This document shows, piece by piece, positions 12,194 to 28,770 of a stretch of 64,000 nt of DNA. The position numbers were made by a program, and so were the translations under genes. The notes beneath the pieces are model-generated. The model had not been told where the DNA came from, made no database searches, and saw only the letters and a list, made by a program, of their open reading frames with translations. The stretch spans positions 199,004,460 through 199,068,459 of the forward strand of contig OU015492.1 of NCBI GenBank assembly GCA_907164885.2, in the 5' to 3' direction. Source of the DNA: Dolomedes plantarius (Eukaryota > Arthropoda > Arachnida > Araneae > Dolomedidae). Within the stretch, counting starts at the first letter, position 1; each line of letters begins with the position of its first letter.

Positions 12194-13600
12194 TGCTGGC
12201 CACCCAAATTGCAACACCAAGAAAGACAAGAGATATCACAACAAAATTTATTTTGTAGATAACATGTTGACCAAGTATCAAATGATTAAATTTATAGACT
12301 TCTGTGAAGTGTGGTTCCTGCCAAAATCAGTAGCCAGAGTAGCCGCCATTGTTGGAGATCACCGCTGCCACACGCCTCGGCATTGATTCAAAGAGACTTT
12401 GGATGAGTTCTTGGGGTACAGCAGACCAAACAGCTTCCACACGTTGCCAAAGTTGATTTGCTGTGGCAGCTGGGGATGGAATCTGGGTCAATCGTAGAGG
12501 AACCATGGACCACATGTTTTCTATCGGCGAAAGATCCGGAGAGCGAGGCAGCCAGGGAAGCAATTCAATCTGGCGATTGACGAAGAACCGTTGGACAATG
12601 CGTTCCAGGTGTGGTCGCTCATTATCCTGTTGAAATATGGCTGTGGGCAGGCCCTGAAGGTAAGGAAGGACAACTGGCTCCAACACCTCGGAGATGTAGC
12701 TCTGGCTGTTTAAAGTACCGGCAATGCGTACTAGAGGTGTGCGAGAGTGATATCCAATACCGCCCCATACCATAATACCCGGTGCAGGACCAGTGTGGCG
12801 GTGCATAACGCAGCTGTTCAGCATCCTCTCTTCACGGTGTCTCCAGACTCGAATGCGACCATCGTGGTGTTGCAGACAGAAGCGGGACTCGTCAGTAAAG
12901 ACAATTTCATTCCATTCTGCCGTCCACATCCTTCTGTCATCGCACCATTGGCGGCGGAAACGTCTGTGATTCTGCGTCAAGGGTAGACAAAGCAATGGAC
13001 GTCTTGCGGACAGACCACTCTGCTGTAAACTGCGTCGAATGGTACGCGCATACACTGGATGATGCGTTACAGACTATATGTGCTGTGCTATGGTTCGTGA
13101 TGTGACTGACCGATCCGTCACTGCCATGCGCACAATTTGCCTGTCATCACGTGAAGTGGTGCGCTGAGGTGGATGCGATCGAATACGCCGGTCCGTCGTA
13201 ACCTCCTGCATCCAACGATCACATATCCGCATTACAGTTGTTTGGTTTCGTCCAACACGACTACCGATTTTCCCTGAAAGATAATCCACAATCTCGGTAG
13301 GCCACTATCCTTCCTCTGTCGAACTCGGATACTTGATCAAAAGATGATCGCTGTTTTCGACGAGGCATAATTGATCGTTTTTTTGAAAAATCCACAAGAA
13401 AAACACAATTGCCGAACTTGAAATCGTCGAAATCTCCAAGCCTTAAATAGCGCTTTGAAGTGGCGTCACAGGCGCGCGTGATGTGCGTCTGCGCAGAAAT
13501 TCTAATCATTTGCATATCTCACCTCCGCTAATGCATGTTGTAAATTTCATGTTATTTGCATGTTTCCTTCAGGGTGTTGCATTTACAGTGGCCAGCAGTG
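12191..13600 (-). mobile_element. Tc1-family DNA transposon, copy 1 (defective)
   Basis: A 1410 bp element with termini CACTGCTGGCCAC at 12191 and the inverted equivalent ending at 13600, flanked by TA on both sides inside a TA microsatellite. The terminal inverted repeats are about 28 bp. It is the same family and the same length as the intact copy at 27362-28771. The equal length is partly coincidental: one base is gained in the transposase gene and one A is lost from the A run just upstream of the start codon. Confidence 0.95.
12327..13368 (-). pseudogene. Tc1-like transposase pseudogene
   Basis: A broken copy of the cut-and-paste transposase that acts on the terminal repeats of this element. 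The start codon is at 13366-13368 and the protein opens [10 protein letters not shown]. Compared with the intact copy at 27595-28635 it carries an extra A in a short A run at about 13267-13270 (around codon 32). It also has an in-frame TAG at 13074-13076, where the intact copy has CAG after a methionine codon. The C-terminal 242 residues remain open and keep the catalytic signature: TDES, QQDN and PIEN, with 34 residues between the second D and the E. The element can therefore no longer supply transposase, although its ends look usable in trans. Confidence 0.93.
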
Positions 13601-13610
13601 TATATATATA

Positions 13611-14158
13611 TGACGGGCTTAAATTCTCGTACTCCCTCCAAACGTGTTCCCACTAATACTTACTCTTAAAATATATGCAGTCAATACAATCGTAAACCTG
13701 TGGAATAAACACACTTAATTTTACAACTAAATTCTTTATTCAAACTATTAATTAATAACCCGATTCAATCTGTGCCATTATCGATCTCTCATCTCATGTG
13801 ACGCGCACTACCTATCAATTCGGATACCACGAACACTCTGCGAAATCTCTTGTAAAAACTCAAGCGGCAAACTTACGCGCATGCCCTGTGAAAACTTCCA
13901 GAACTCCCCCCACGTCTAGTATTATGCAACAGCTTTCACTCCTCGAACGCCGATGCTTGCTTCTAAAAATACACTCGTTCTTACCACAACGCGTGTCAAG
14001 GCCACATCTGAAAAGGGATTCTCTTTCCCAATTCACGCGAAACATTTCAAAGTAAGCTCTGGGAAAATGATGACGCTCGGTGCCAAATAAATTATCCTGA
14101 AGCCCCATTTAAAGATTTCGCGATCGGCCCTCCATATTTTAGCCTTACGTTTTTCCTT

Positions 14159-14162
<4 letters not shown>
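13611..14162 (-). mobile_element. Solo LTR in a TA microsatellite
   Basis: Read on the minus strand, this 552 bp block starts TGTCAAGGAAAAACG and ends AGCCCGTCA, so it has TG...CA edges. It carries a polyadenylation signal AATAAA (complement of 13735-13740) about three quarters of the way along. It has normal base composition and is sharply bounded by TA repeats on both sides. No internal retroelement coding region or second LTR is present, which is the expected product of LTR-LTR recombination. The target duplication cannot be read because both flanks are TA repeats. The superfamily is not assigned. Confidence 0.65.
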
Positions 14163-14220
<58 letters not shown>

Positions 14221-14310
14221 CGTACATATTTATAGACACATATATACATACAAAATAGGTAAGCAATGATAAGTAATCCTACGGTAATAACCGATGGTAG
14301 TTTTGTTAGA

Positions 14311-16747
14311 AGAGACTACCAGAGATTTTTTTTTAATTCGGGGGCATTGTATGTGGAATCTAATTTTAAAATCGAGACTTCCTCACATTAGTTTGAAAGT
14401 TCAGTTCGTAGAATACCGATTTAGTAGTAAGGAGACATTTTTCTAGCCTTCTGTCTCAGCAAACAGATCTTATACATTAATAAGGAGAAGACATAGCCTG
14501 AGACATAATATGTGCAATTTCTGTACCCAAGGATTACAGTTATTAAAGAATAAATTTGTAATAATATAGCAGTGCTTAAAAGTACGCACTATAGCTTTAA
14601 CAGGCCATTACTTTTCTTTGACTGTAAAAGTTGTTTTTCCTTAATAAGGCTGTTTAAGTGAAGAAGCAAACTTTACCACGTCATTAATGAATCAAGTACA
14701 GTAATGTTAAATTAAAATAAAATGAAATTTTGCAACGTTAGCCTTTTTGTAAATAAAAGAAAAGAATATTCACTTAAAAATTATTCTTTCATTTTAAACT
14801 GCATATATTGAATTTTATGCCTGTAAACTGTCTACTTCACTTAACCTTCTGTAAGAGCTCGTTTTACTTTGATAATTAAATTATAAATACATCTTCAAAT
14901 CTAAATGTCGTACTACCGTTTCTGTTGATATTACCTTCTGTTGCGAAACATGTCACAAACTCTATCATAGATTTCAACATTTTCGGCAATTTGAAAGATT
15001 TAATATGTAACTTTAAAAAATATCTAGGAAAAAAATTTTGAGGTAGTTTCATATTTGTCTTACAATTGTTTTAATGCCTCTCTCATACTTCGATACATAT
15101 TAATTGACGATACTAGAATATAGATGATTTTTTATATTTAATTTATTTTACACCATGCTTTAATTGACTTGATCACTGGAGTCTATGCTTTATTATTAGT
15201 TTTAAGGAAGATGAAATAATGAAAGCTATGGCTTGTATATTCTCGACCTTCAGATAGAATTTTTCTCCTAATATAGACGCACTTTATCGTGAGACATTAG
15301 ATTTTTGTTATTCACTGCTGGCTTTCCGGCTACTTTATTATGTAACACAGCACAATTACGGAGCACAATTTCGGTGAGCCAGCATTGCTCCATATGAGGG
15401 GGACGACAAGGAAACTACCAAGTATAATTTAGGATTTAAACTCAAGATACTGTATGCAACTCAGAACGCTAAACCCCTACACTATTTAGGTGGCTCAGAT
15501 AAAAGATAAAAATGAGCATACGATGAAATGAAGTCACTTAATTTTATATAAATTATATGACATTGAAGATTTTTTGAGCATTTTTCAAAGTACTTTCAAA
15601 ACATGATAAACTAAAAATTCAGAGGAATTTTTTAAAGATGATATTAAGAAAAAAATATTGTCAGATTTATATATAATAAAATATATATATTATATATATT
15701 GTCATAATTATATATCAATATTGTCATAATTATTCGAGTTCTTACTTTTATTTTTTTCTGACCAAAAAGTATGAAAACGCAAAAGCATTCATTTAAAAGA
15801 AAGAAATGATTTTAGTCATTAATTGTTTACTCTCAATCACTGCTCACCTAAATAACTGTCATTGATCACTCCGGATCGCACCAAAAGAATTAAGACGCAT
15901 ACTTGAACGCCCCTTGTGTCCACCACGTAGTATGATAAAAATATGAACCACAAAGCCCGCGGTAAAGTATGCTAATAAATCTTGGTTAAGCGATGCATTT
16001 TCTCGACGCATTTTGAAAAGGGACGCGTCTTAATTTTAGGATAACTGCTCCCCTGTGCATTCGGCAGTAATTTCTCTGCAACTTGCTGCTCCCCACGCAC
16101 TTTTATTGTCATGTTCGAAAGATTGAGAACCTAAAATGCTTGCTTTCGGCGTGACTTTGTAGTAAAATTCTTGGAGCGTCAGATGCATTACATAAGGTTT
16201 GGCAATTACTGTGAACTCGGGTTTGTGATTTTTAGTGCAATAAATTTTATTCCATAGTTGCCTAAAGAAAGAAAATACGTAAAAGTGTATCTAACTCCTT
16301 TTGCAGCCGCTTTGAATTGATTAGAGATTTCTGATACTCTAAGATAGAAAATATAAATATGAGGCTTGGGACTCACGATGGAGTCTATATTGTTTGATTA
16401 GTATATTGGACGCAAATAATTGTAGATGTAAATGTTTGGGGTTTGGGGCTCAAACTGTACCTGATAATTTTTCACTAGTAGGAATTAAAAATATTAGACC
16501 TAAATAGATCGGGATTCGTGCTACAAATCAATTTTGATTAATTTGGTGGAGGAGTCAAAAACACTGTAAATAATGTGATTCGGGTGATTTATTTATCATA
16601 AATTTTGCTTAGTAAGTGAGAGAAAGAGAAAAAAATTAGGACTGTATTCAGTTTATGGCTTCAATAGTAGGGAGTTTTACTTAAATATAGGTTGGAATTA
16701 AAAGAATTGTAGAAATGAAGATGAGTAACCATGTGAGGTCTACCTAA
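14311..16747. other. AT-rich DNA, one possible small TIR element
   Basis: No gene is supported. Near 15887-16045 the word aattaagacgc occurs inverted at both ends of an approximately 155 bp GC-richer segment (gaattaagacgcat on the left, gacgcgtcttaatttta on the right). This may be a tiny MITE. An AT-only near-palindrome lies around 15675-15725. Confidence 0.45.
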
Positions 16748-16941
16748 GAATCGATTAACAATAATCGATCATTATAGTTGCATAAATACAAAGAAGCTAC
16801 AAAGTTATGTTAAATTCAGCATAGACGGTAACTATAAATACCACGTAGCCAGGTTACGCGGTCAGTCTGGTTTGTTTGTAGTGATTTATACGGGTTGCCG
16901 TTGATGGCTATTAGCTAGATCGCTTCAAAACTTACGTGAGT
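16748..16941 (+). promoter_or_regulatory. Candidate core promoter and short first exon
   Basis: TATAAATA at 16833-16840 is followed 31 bp later by TCAGTC at 16862-16867, which matches the arthropod initiator TCAGT at the expected spacing. Two ATCGAT words lie upstream at 16750-16755 and 16764-16769. If transcription starts at 16864, the transcript reaches a strong splice donor GTGAGT at 16936-16941 with no ATG that opens a long frame. This would be a short 5' untranslated exon of an unseen gene or retroelement. The motif combination is visible in the sequence; function is inferred. Confidence 0.35.
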
Positions 16942-17325
16942 TCTTGCCAATCCGGCATACGGAGGTTATTTGAGGTCATGGAAGTAGGTTACCGAGCAGT
17001 ATCGCAGGTTTGACTTTATTGAAATTTGTGAGCATTTTGAAATATATTTCCTTGCATAGTGTTTACACCTGTTGTACCAATATTTACGCAATGTTGTTTT
17101 AAACCGCAAGTATATGTATCAAGCGAAGAATATAGCTTTGTTGTATATCTATAAAAGTGTCGTTTATACTTCATTCGAGGGTAACTTCAATATACATATA
17201 CCCAAGTTACAGTAGAAGTCAGCCATCTTTATAACCTCTTGATGCTACAAATATAGAATACTTACACTTAACTGTAAGGAATATGAGCATGATATCAGAT
17301 GTGTTCTCGTTATTACAGCCTGTAA

Positions 17326-17840
17326 TCTATATATATAAAACAGTTCCGTAACTGACTGACTGACTGACTGACTCAATGACATACAACGCACAGACCAAAC
17401 GGCTGGACCTAAAGGGCTGAAATTTTGCATGGAGATTCTTCTTAAGGTGTAGGGATGTACTAAGAAAGATTTTTGTAAAATTCTCCTTAGATTTTTTTAA
17501 ATTAAATTTTTAAGCTGTTTTAGTAACTTTTTTTCACTTTGCATTTACAATAATAATTTGAGGGTTATAAAATTTATATCACGAGAAAGATCATAAAAAT
17601 TTCTTTAGAATGAAATCTTTTTCGAACCTTTACCTCGATTTTCTGATTTTTGGTGAATTTTTAAAGATTAATTTTTAGAATTTAATTTATTAAATGCTGA
17701 TCACGTGATTTCCTTTTCTGGTACTTTAAATAAATTTAGCGTCACGTGCATAACAACTAAATAGACAAAAAAAAATTTTTTTTCTTTGTAATGCAGCAGA
17801 CGATTGGATATTATCCCCAAAAAAATAAATATCCCTTACG

Positions 17841-17871
<31 letters not shown>

Positions 17872-17993
17872 ACATCGATTGTATACATTGATCGTCACAT
17901 TTATTATAAATATATATATTTATTTTTTTGCATACATTGACCGTTGTATTTAATTTGAATGTACTCCGTAGCGAAGCGCAGGTTTATAGCTGG
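17326..17993 (+). mobile_element. Non-autonomous Helitron, family H1
   Basis: Starts TCTATATATATAAAACAG after an A and ends in CTGG before a T (CTRR|T). A GC-containing stretch just before the end (ccgtagcgaagcgc) is typical of the Helitron 3' subterminal region. The 5' region carries a short tgac tandem. A second copy at 62064-62782 aligns over the first ~450 bp and again at the 3' end. The interior has a (TA)n run at about 17844-17870. No coding sequence. Confidence 0.75.
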
Positions 17994-20045
17994 TGTCTTA
18001 TATAATATACAGAGTGGATGTATGGACACTTATTTTGAACACAGAAGTTAAATTTCTTCTTTGAAAACTTTAGTTGCATACAACCAGCTTTCTGATCTCT
18101 ATGGATTATTTATTCAATTACATTGCTTTAGGTAATGCAGGGAACAGGAAGAGCGCACCTGTACGAACTGAATATTTATCGTAATAACAAAAGTGAAAGT
18201 TATTGCTTCTTTCACTGGTTTACAAATCCCATTGTCTTCTTCTTACAGCAGAACAGTTTACTGAAGCGTAAAACACGCATTCAGATATATTTTTAAAAGT
18301 TTATTTATAGAAATTGCGCACGTTAATCGATTAAAACTGAAAGAACGCGCAGTTAAATTTATTATCTCCTGGCAATGCATTTACCGAATTGAATAATCCA
18401 ACAAGTGCAATATCGGTAATGGAGAGATGCATGTAAATTGATTCACATGAATATATATGCGCCATGACGGCGGTAGTTCACCATTGCCCCAGGAGAGGCA
18501 AAGCGATGTCTTTTGAAAATGGGGAGGCCATTATATGAGCATCAGAGCTCGTACGTCATGTGGTTTTGATTGGTATGAGTTGAACCGCGGTTATGAGAAA
18601 TTCGATTGCCTGTAGAAATTAGTTACTCTACCCCCTTTAATGAAATAAATCAATTATTTATCAAAGGAGTTGTCAAATGTGACTCTAATGTACATAAAGA
18701 GATATTAATAAGTAGGTGGAAGCGATACGCACCAAAATATGGAAAAATATGGATTATGTGGAAAATAAGTCCAATAAGGAATTAAAGAGATTGTATCATC
18801 TTTTGATGTTATACAAGAGAGAGGAATATGGTCCAAAAGCGTTTTAAATGTATTTAAAAGTATGTCGAATACGATGAATTCAGTCCTTGTCAGTAAGTAA
18901 ATGCCGCATTATTTTGCATTTATTTGTAGTTTAAATTTCCATTTGCTTTCTCTGTCTGTTTGAATTTCTTTGTCTGTTGAGTTAAAATTGTTTAGTTAAA
19001 ATGTTGCTAAATGCTGTTTATTTAGTTAAATGCTGTTATAAATTATAGTGGGACTTATGGACATTTGATGGGGATCAAAAGTGCTGGACCCCTGAGAAAG
19101 TAAAAAAAAGTAAAATAAAATAAAAAAATCTTGTATCATTTTCAGGTTTTTATTCCAAAACTTATGAAACAATTGAATACATTTAATGATAAAAGAACAA
19201 AAATAATTACAAGATAAAAAGAACTTTTTATATACCATGTTTTTAAATTTTCTGTTGAATCCTATAAACTTGACAATTCTATGTATTAATAAATACTTTT
19301 TAAAATATTTTTGATGAATTATCCCATCAACTTGAAAGAAAATGAAGTTAATCGGAAGGTAACTTCCGTTTAACTTTTCGTTCCCGACCCGGCCGATAGA
19401 TGGCTGCACCATTCTACAAAACAAAATTAACTGAAAATGAATTCAAATCTGCTTAAAGATGGCTAAAAGTACAGAAAGAATGCATTGGCATCGTGTTCTG
19501 AGCTATTCTAAAAGTTTCAAATGTCTAGCTAGTAGGGAAGTTACGTAAAAATCGATTGCAAGATTTGAACTGGACAAACACACAAACAAACAAGAAAGCG
19601 AGTTAATAAAAACATGTAAATAATTGATTGTGCTGCAACACAATCTCCATAATCAGCACAGAATTCTCCACAATTTAAAATTACAACACTAACTACTCCC
19701 AATAAGCTTTAGTTGCATTCATAGCAAAGTACGTGCCCCGTTGGAAGAAAAAAACTGGAACAAACGAAATTAAGTATAGTGGTAAATCCTTAGAACATGC
19801 ATACTCTCAATATTCCAAAATATGTGCTGTATTTTCATAGCAATAAAATAATTCAGTTTCATCGAATATAATACAATACAGTACGTAAAAATATTTTATA
19901 ATTTAAAAAAGCATTAGTAAAGATGTAGGTGGTAATGTCGTAGAAAAATTCTTGTTAATTATTGTTGGAAAACACTCGAATAACCCAATCCGTGGATAGT
20001 AAACTCCCGAGAGTCGGGTCTTTGTTGTATAATGCATTAGAGACT
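17994..20045. other. AT-rich DNA, no supported gene
   Basis: An open frame of 132 codons on the minus strand (19026-19424) has no domain and is rich in A/T-encoded residues, so I do not call it a gene. A near-perfect palindrome aagttaatcggaagg...cttccgtttaactt lies at about 19345-19376, next to the word cggccgat. A GC-richer patch at 18460-18600 has no recognised content. Confidence 0.55.
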
Positions 20046-20215
20046 ACGGCCACCCCCACTTTCGTGTACAAGCCACTGTCAAACTGAAGACCTTTGCTGC
20101 GTAGCAATTCCTGCAAACTCAGCCGAGGGCTGATTTCCCCTGTTTGGTGGCGTTTCTTATAGGCCTGGGCGTCGGACGGACAGTACAGATCTACCGACCA
20201 ATTGGGTAACCCTCT
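20046..20215 (+). repeat. Fragment of SINE-like family S2
   Basis: The reverse complement of this GC-richer block shares several blocks, in order, with the element at 31150-31607: agatctgtactgt, gccacc, gggaaat, gctacg and ggtcttcag. The tRNA-like head seen in the other copy is missing here, so this is a 5'-truncated or diverged copy. Confidence 0.5.
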
Positions 20216-21429
20216 CTGTTGTATAAAACCAATTCCATATAAATTACAAAAGTCACGAAAGGTAATAGAGAATTTTTATTTTTGATTTAGTGACCATAAG
20301 TAAATATCAAAGCAAGTTTAATACTTTTCTCGATTGGCTAAGTTTTCTACGCTTCCTAAAATAGAAAAATTGGTGGCATATAAATATTTTTTTCCCGGAA
20401 ATACTGAAATAGATAAGGCATTTTTTTCTTTATAACAAAAGCATGAAGTGATATAATATACTTTTCCTTTTATTTAATGATTATAAAAAAATATTACATT
20501 TGTTTTGTTTAGTTACTCATGACAGTAGAGCAAAATTACTTTCCCTGTAAGTGCTTTTTATGTTGTATTTATTCTGTCTTATCAAGTGCAGTTATTAATT
20601 AAAAGGATTGGTTTTCCATGATATCATTTTGGATATTCGAAACTCTTATATAGTGAAATAGACAGAAATAAATCTACATATAAAATGAAAGCTTCAAAAA
20701 ATGCGTGAACTGGTATTAGAAGGAGCTTTTATTAAGAAAATGAATATTATTTGCGATAAACTGTGGAAAAAGGATCCTTACAGTTAAAAGATATTTTAGA
20801 AAATTCTTTGATCGAGATTTATTCTAGCATCAAGAGAATATCTGAGAAATATACCATTTTAACTGATAATATATTATTTCTAACTGATGTTACTCGATTT
20901 TCTGCACACCTGTTCATTATTCAATTGAGGTTTTTTCTATCTATATTTGCGTATGTATAAAAATGAGTGTCTTCAGTAAATAAGAAGGCCCATGGAACAC
21001 AGATTTTCAAAACCTTCACACCAGCTAATATATTTATGGCAATGTTAAAGCATAATTAGTATAAACTTTTAATTTTAGGAAGTTGTTATATCATTAGATA
21101 ATACTTTCATGTAGTACAACAATATTCTTGTCAAAGATACAAAATCTTTTGAGCACTGAGATGTGGAAATCAGTTATATCATGTTATATCAGTTAAATCA
21201 GCTATATAAATGAAACTTAATCATGTTGTCTGCTTAATATTCCATTACCTAACAATTAATTTCTGGAAGATTATAGTCCCTCATACCGATAACACATACT
21301 GTTCAGATTATAATTGCATGTACTGCACATTATATTTTCAATGTTAGATCAGAATTTTGTCTGAAAAACAATCTCTCGAACACGTAAATTTTGAGTACTG
21401 CTAACAGGAAGATTTTCATTTTAAGTTTA
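20216..21429. other. AT-rich DNA, no supported gene
   Basis: No recognisable coding or structural signal. The short open frame around 20763-20960 has no domain. Confidence 0.55.
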
Positions 21430-21480
21430 ATTTCAACCGCCTGTTCAAAATCTGTTTATATTCAAAGGTTTGAACCCTTG

Positions 21481-21541
<61 letters not shown>
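21430..21541. repeat. Dispersed word plus (TA)n run
   Basis: The stretch 21430-21480, containing caaaggtttgaaccctt, reappears inverted at about 25432-25480, also directly beside a TA run. Positions 21484-21541 are an almost perfect TA microsatellite that forms the left flank of the Tigger-like element. Confidence 0.7.
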
Positions 21542-25059
<3,518 letters not shown>

Positions 25060-25060
25060 C

Positions 25061-25367
25061 TGTGATAGTATTACTAACAACCCAAATTCACCCATTCCGA
25101 ACTTTATCTCTGTTCTGGTAACCCCTTTTTCTACTCTTTGGCGAAAACGCCTCGCCTTTCCACACAATAACTTCATCCGCCAATTCTGGCAACCTCTCTG
25201 AGCTAATTGTATTTTGGCGCTCTTACGACAGACGCTGGATTGACTTGAAGCGAATAAGATGTGTCGCTTTACTCGTTAATAAATTCGTTTGTCCCGAAAG
25301 CTGACTTTATTATTTTCCGGTGACGATGTAAGCTCCTATTTCATGAAATGTCCATTCCGGACATTTC

Positions 25368-25368
<1 letters not shown>
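25061..25368 (+). other. LTR-like segment between TA tracts
   Basis: A GC-richer block bounded by TA repeats on both sides. It begins TGTGATAGTATT and includes taataaattcg (near 25277), resembling a polyadenylation signal. It ends with a perfect 10 bp hairpin (tgaaatgtcc, loop attcc, ggacatttca; 25344-25368). The TG...CA edges and AATAAA suggest a short LTR like those at 13611 and 22452, but no promoter element is clear. The 6 bp word tatttc also occurs at 25055-25060 and 25337-25342, leaving the real boundary open. Confidence 0.35.
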
Positions 25369-25405
<37 letters not shown>

Positions 25406-25431
25406 ATGTATGTATGTGTATATATATATAA
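25369..25431. repeat. (TA)n(GT)n(TA)n compound microsatellite
   Basis: TA repeats flank a short tgtgtgtg / tgtatgta core. The sequence right after it (25432-25480) is the inverted match of 21430-21480. Confidence 0.9.
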
Positions 25432-25741
25432 ATCTTTTAAGGGTTCAAACCTTTTAATACAAACAGATTGATAACTTACCAGTGGACTTACTAGCTAGAC
25501 CTTTAGTGTCGGAGATTTCATTTTCCTAAACCGACATAATGGTTGAAAACTGTAAAAATTATTTTATATTTAGAAACAATTTGTTTAAGATGTTTCAAAA
25601 ATTATATGCAAACATGGAATAATTTATATCGCGGAGGAAATAATAACCTTGAATTCCCAAAACCAACGATTACCTTTAATATTTAAGTAACAAATTCACA
25701 CCTTTGATGATATATACATTTTAATATTTATGAAAGTTTTT

Positions 25742-26537
<796 letters not shown>

Positions 26538-26966
26538 TATGTTCATTTATGAATTTCTAAAGTAAAATATATATATATATCGTATAAGTTAAAATAATGT
26601 TATAGTAATGTACAAACATGGAACTGCAAAGCAGTGTTGTCTTTTTCGCCTCTATCATGAATTAGGTTATAAGTTGGAGTGTTTTTGGATAAATACACTA
26701 ACAAGTCTGAGTGTTATTAATGTATTTTTTATAAATTTGAATAGTTAAGTACGAAGGTTGAATATTGTCTTGATATTGATTAGAAATTCAGAAAGAAGAA
26801 TCAGATTGTAACCTGATAAAGATGAGCGTGTCAAAAATACATCCATAATGATATAGATTACTACTTCAGATAGAAGTTGCTTAATATTTATGCATAAAAC
26901 ACATTCTTTTCTTTTTAAATGAATGAAAATTCTGTTTGAATTATCAAAACTATTCTTAAATAACTG
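26538..26966. other. AT-rich DNA, no supported feature
   Basis: No coding or structural signal was recognised apart from a short TA run near 26568. Confidence 0.55.
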
Positions 26967-27079
26967 TTAACAGTAGCTTACGGGGTCTATTTTTCAGATT
27001 CCCGCTTTAGAACGGGAAATTGCATACCCCCTTTGTTTTTACGGACATTAAGGGGGTTTTATATATATATTATTTGAAC

Positions 27080-27356
27080 TAAACTCACGGTGCAACTGTC
27101 CGATGTGTACCGGGCCGGCGGTACCCATTTCTGCTTTCTTGACCTTGGGGCTTGGAGTGCCATACAGCGTACGTCTCAGTCAGGTGGTGAACCTGACGTG
27201 GGTCCCCCCGATTTTAGTTCCCAAGTATGCTTGGTCCTCATTTTATTGACCCACTAAAGTGACGAAAGGCTGATTCGACCTTGCCCAATCACAGGGTCGA
27301 ATCCTGGCCCTATGGGATGGCAGCTTGACGCTTTAACAACTACGCCACCGGGCTTC
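27080..27356 (-). mobile_element. tRNA-derived SINE, family S1 (second copy)
   Basis: Read on the minus strand, the element starts gcccggtggcgtagttgtta (A-box region) with ggattcgaccc (B box) soon after, then the family body. It aligns end to end with 6009-6290. The Tc1 element starts only 5 bp beyond its head, at the first available TA. Confidence 0.8.
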
Positions 27357-27361
27357 ATATA

Positions 27362-28770
27362 CACTGCTGGCCACTGTAAATGCAACACCCTGAAGGAAAC
27401 ATGCAAATAACATGAAATTTACAACATGCATTAGCGGAGGTGAGATATGCAAATGATTAGAATTTCAGCGCAGACGCACATCACGCGCGCCTGTGGCGCC
27501 ATTTCAAAGCGCTATTTAAGGCTTGGAGATTTCGACGATTTCAAGTTCGGCAATTGTGTTTTTCTTGTGGTTTTTTCAAAAAAAACGATCAATTATGCCT
27601 CGTCGAAAACAGCGATCATCTTTTGATCAAGTATCCGAGTTCGACAGAGGAAGGATAGTGGCCTACCGAGATTATGGATTATCTTTCTGGGAAATCGGTA
27701 GTCGTGTTGGACGAAACCAAACAACTGTAATGCGGATATGTGATCGTTGGATGCAGGAGGGTACGACGGACCGGCGTGTTCGATCGCATCCACCTCAGCG
27801 CAACACTTCACGTGATGACAGGCAAATTGTGCGCATGGCAGTGACGGATCGCTCAGTCACATCACGAACCATAGCACAGCACATGCAGTCTGTAACGCAT
27901 CATCCAGTGTCTGCGCGTACCATTCGACGCCGTTTACAGCAGAGTGGTCTGTCCGCAACACGTCCATTGCTTTGTCTACCCTTGACGCAGAACCACAGAC
28001 GTCTCCGCCGCCAATGGTGCGATGACAGAAGGATGTGGACGGCAGAATGGAATGAAATTGTCTTTACTGACGAGTCACGCTTCTGTCTGCAACACCACGA
28101 TGGTCGCATTCGAGTCTGGAGACACCGTGAAGAGAGGATGATGAACAGCTGCTTTATGCACCGCCACACTCGCCCTGCACCGGGTATTATGGTATGGGGC
28201 GGTATTGGATATCACACTCGCACACCTCTAGTACGCATTGCCGGTACTTTAAACAGCCAGCGCTACATCTCCGAGGTGTTGGAGCCAGTTGTCCTTCCTT
28301 ACCTTCAGGGCTTGCCCACAGCCATATTTCAACAGGATAATGCGCGACCACACGTGGCACGCATTGTCCAACGGTTCTTCGTCAATCGCCAGATTGAATT
28401 GCTTCCCTGGCCGCCTCGCTCTCCGGATCTTTTGCCGATAGAAAACATGTGGTCCATGGTTCCTCTGCGATTGACCCAGATTCCATCCCCAGCTGCCACA
28501 GCAGATCAACTTTGGCAACGTGTGGAAGCTGCTTGGTCTGCTGTAGCCCAAGAACACATCCAAAGTCTCTTTGAATCAATGCCGAGGCGTGTGGCAGCGG
28601 TGATCTCCAACAATGGCGGCTACTCTGGCTACTGATTTTGGCAGGAACCACACTTCATAGAAGTCTATAAATTTAATCATTTGATACTTGGTCAACATGT
28701 TATCTACAAAATAAATTTTGTTGTGATATCTCTTGTCTTTCTTGGTGTTGCAATTTGGGTGGCCAGCAGC

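Larger units (their letters stand above)
11254..14310 (+). mobile_element. Dispersed repeat R2 carrying three nested insertions
   Basis: The head (11254-11383) contains gtaggattacgttcctcc and ccaaacccagttta. The tail (about 14245-14310) contains gataagtaatcctacggtaa. The same head and tail bracket the compact copy at 44815-45024 and the expanded copy at about 46046-47105. Between head and tail lie a TTAA MITE (11384-12111), a conserved stretch at 12112-12155 that matches 46180-46215, a TA run, a Tc1 element (12191-13600), TA, a solo LTR (13611-14162) and more TA. Subtracting these leaves a short R2 element with an internal TA microsatellite. The exact R2 termini are uncertain, because only the word cgtaggattac is clearly inverted between the ends. 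Confidence 0.75.

Noticed and set aside
19026..19424. 132-codon minus-strand open frame
   Set aside because: Phe/Lys/Ile/Asn-rich sequence expected from AT-rich DNA, no motif, and no splice or promoter context.
27593..28651. Minus-strand open frames of 72-104 codons across the Tc1 transposase
   Set aside because: Antisense shadows of the DD34E transposase gene.
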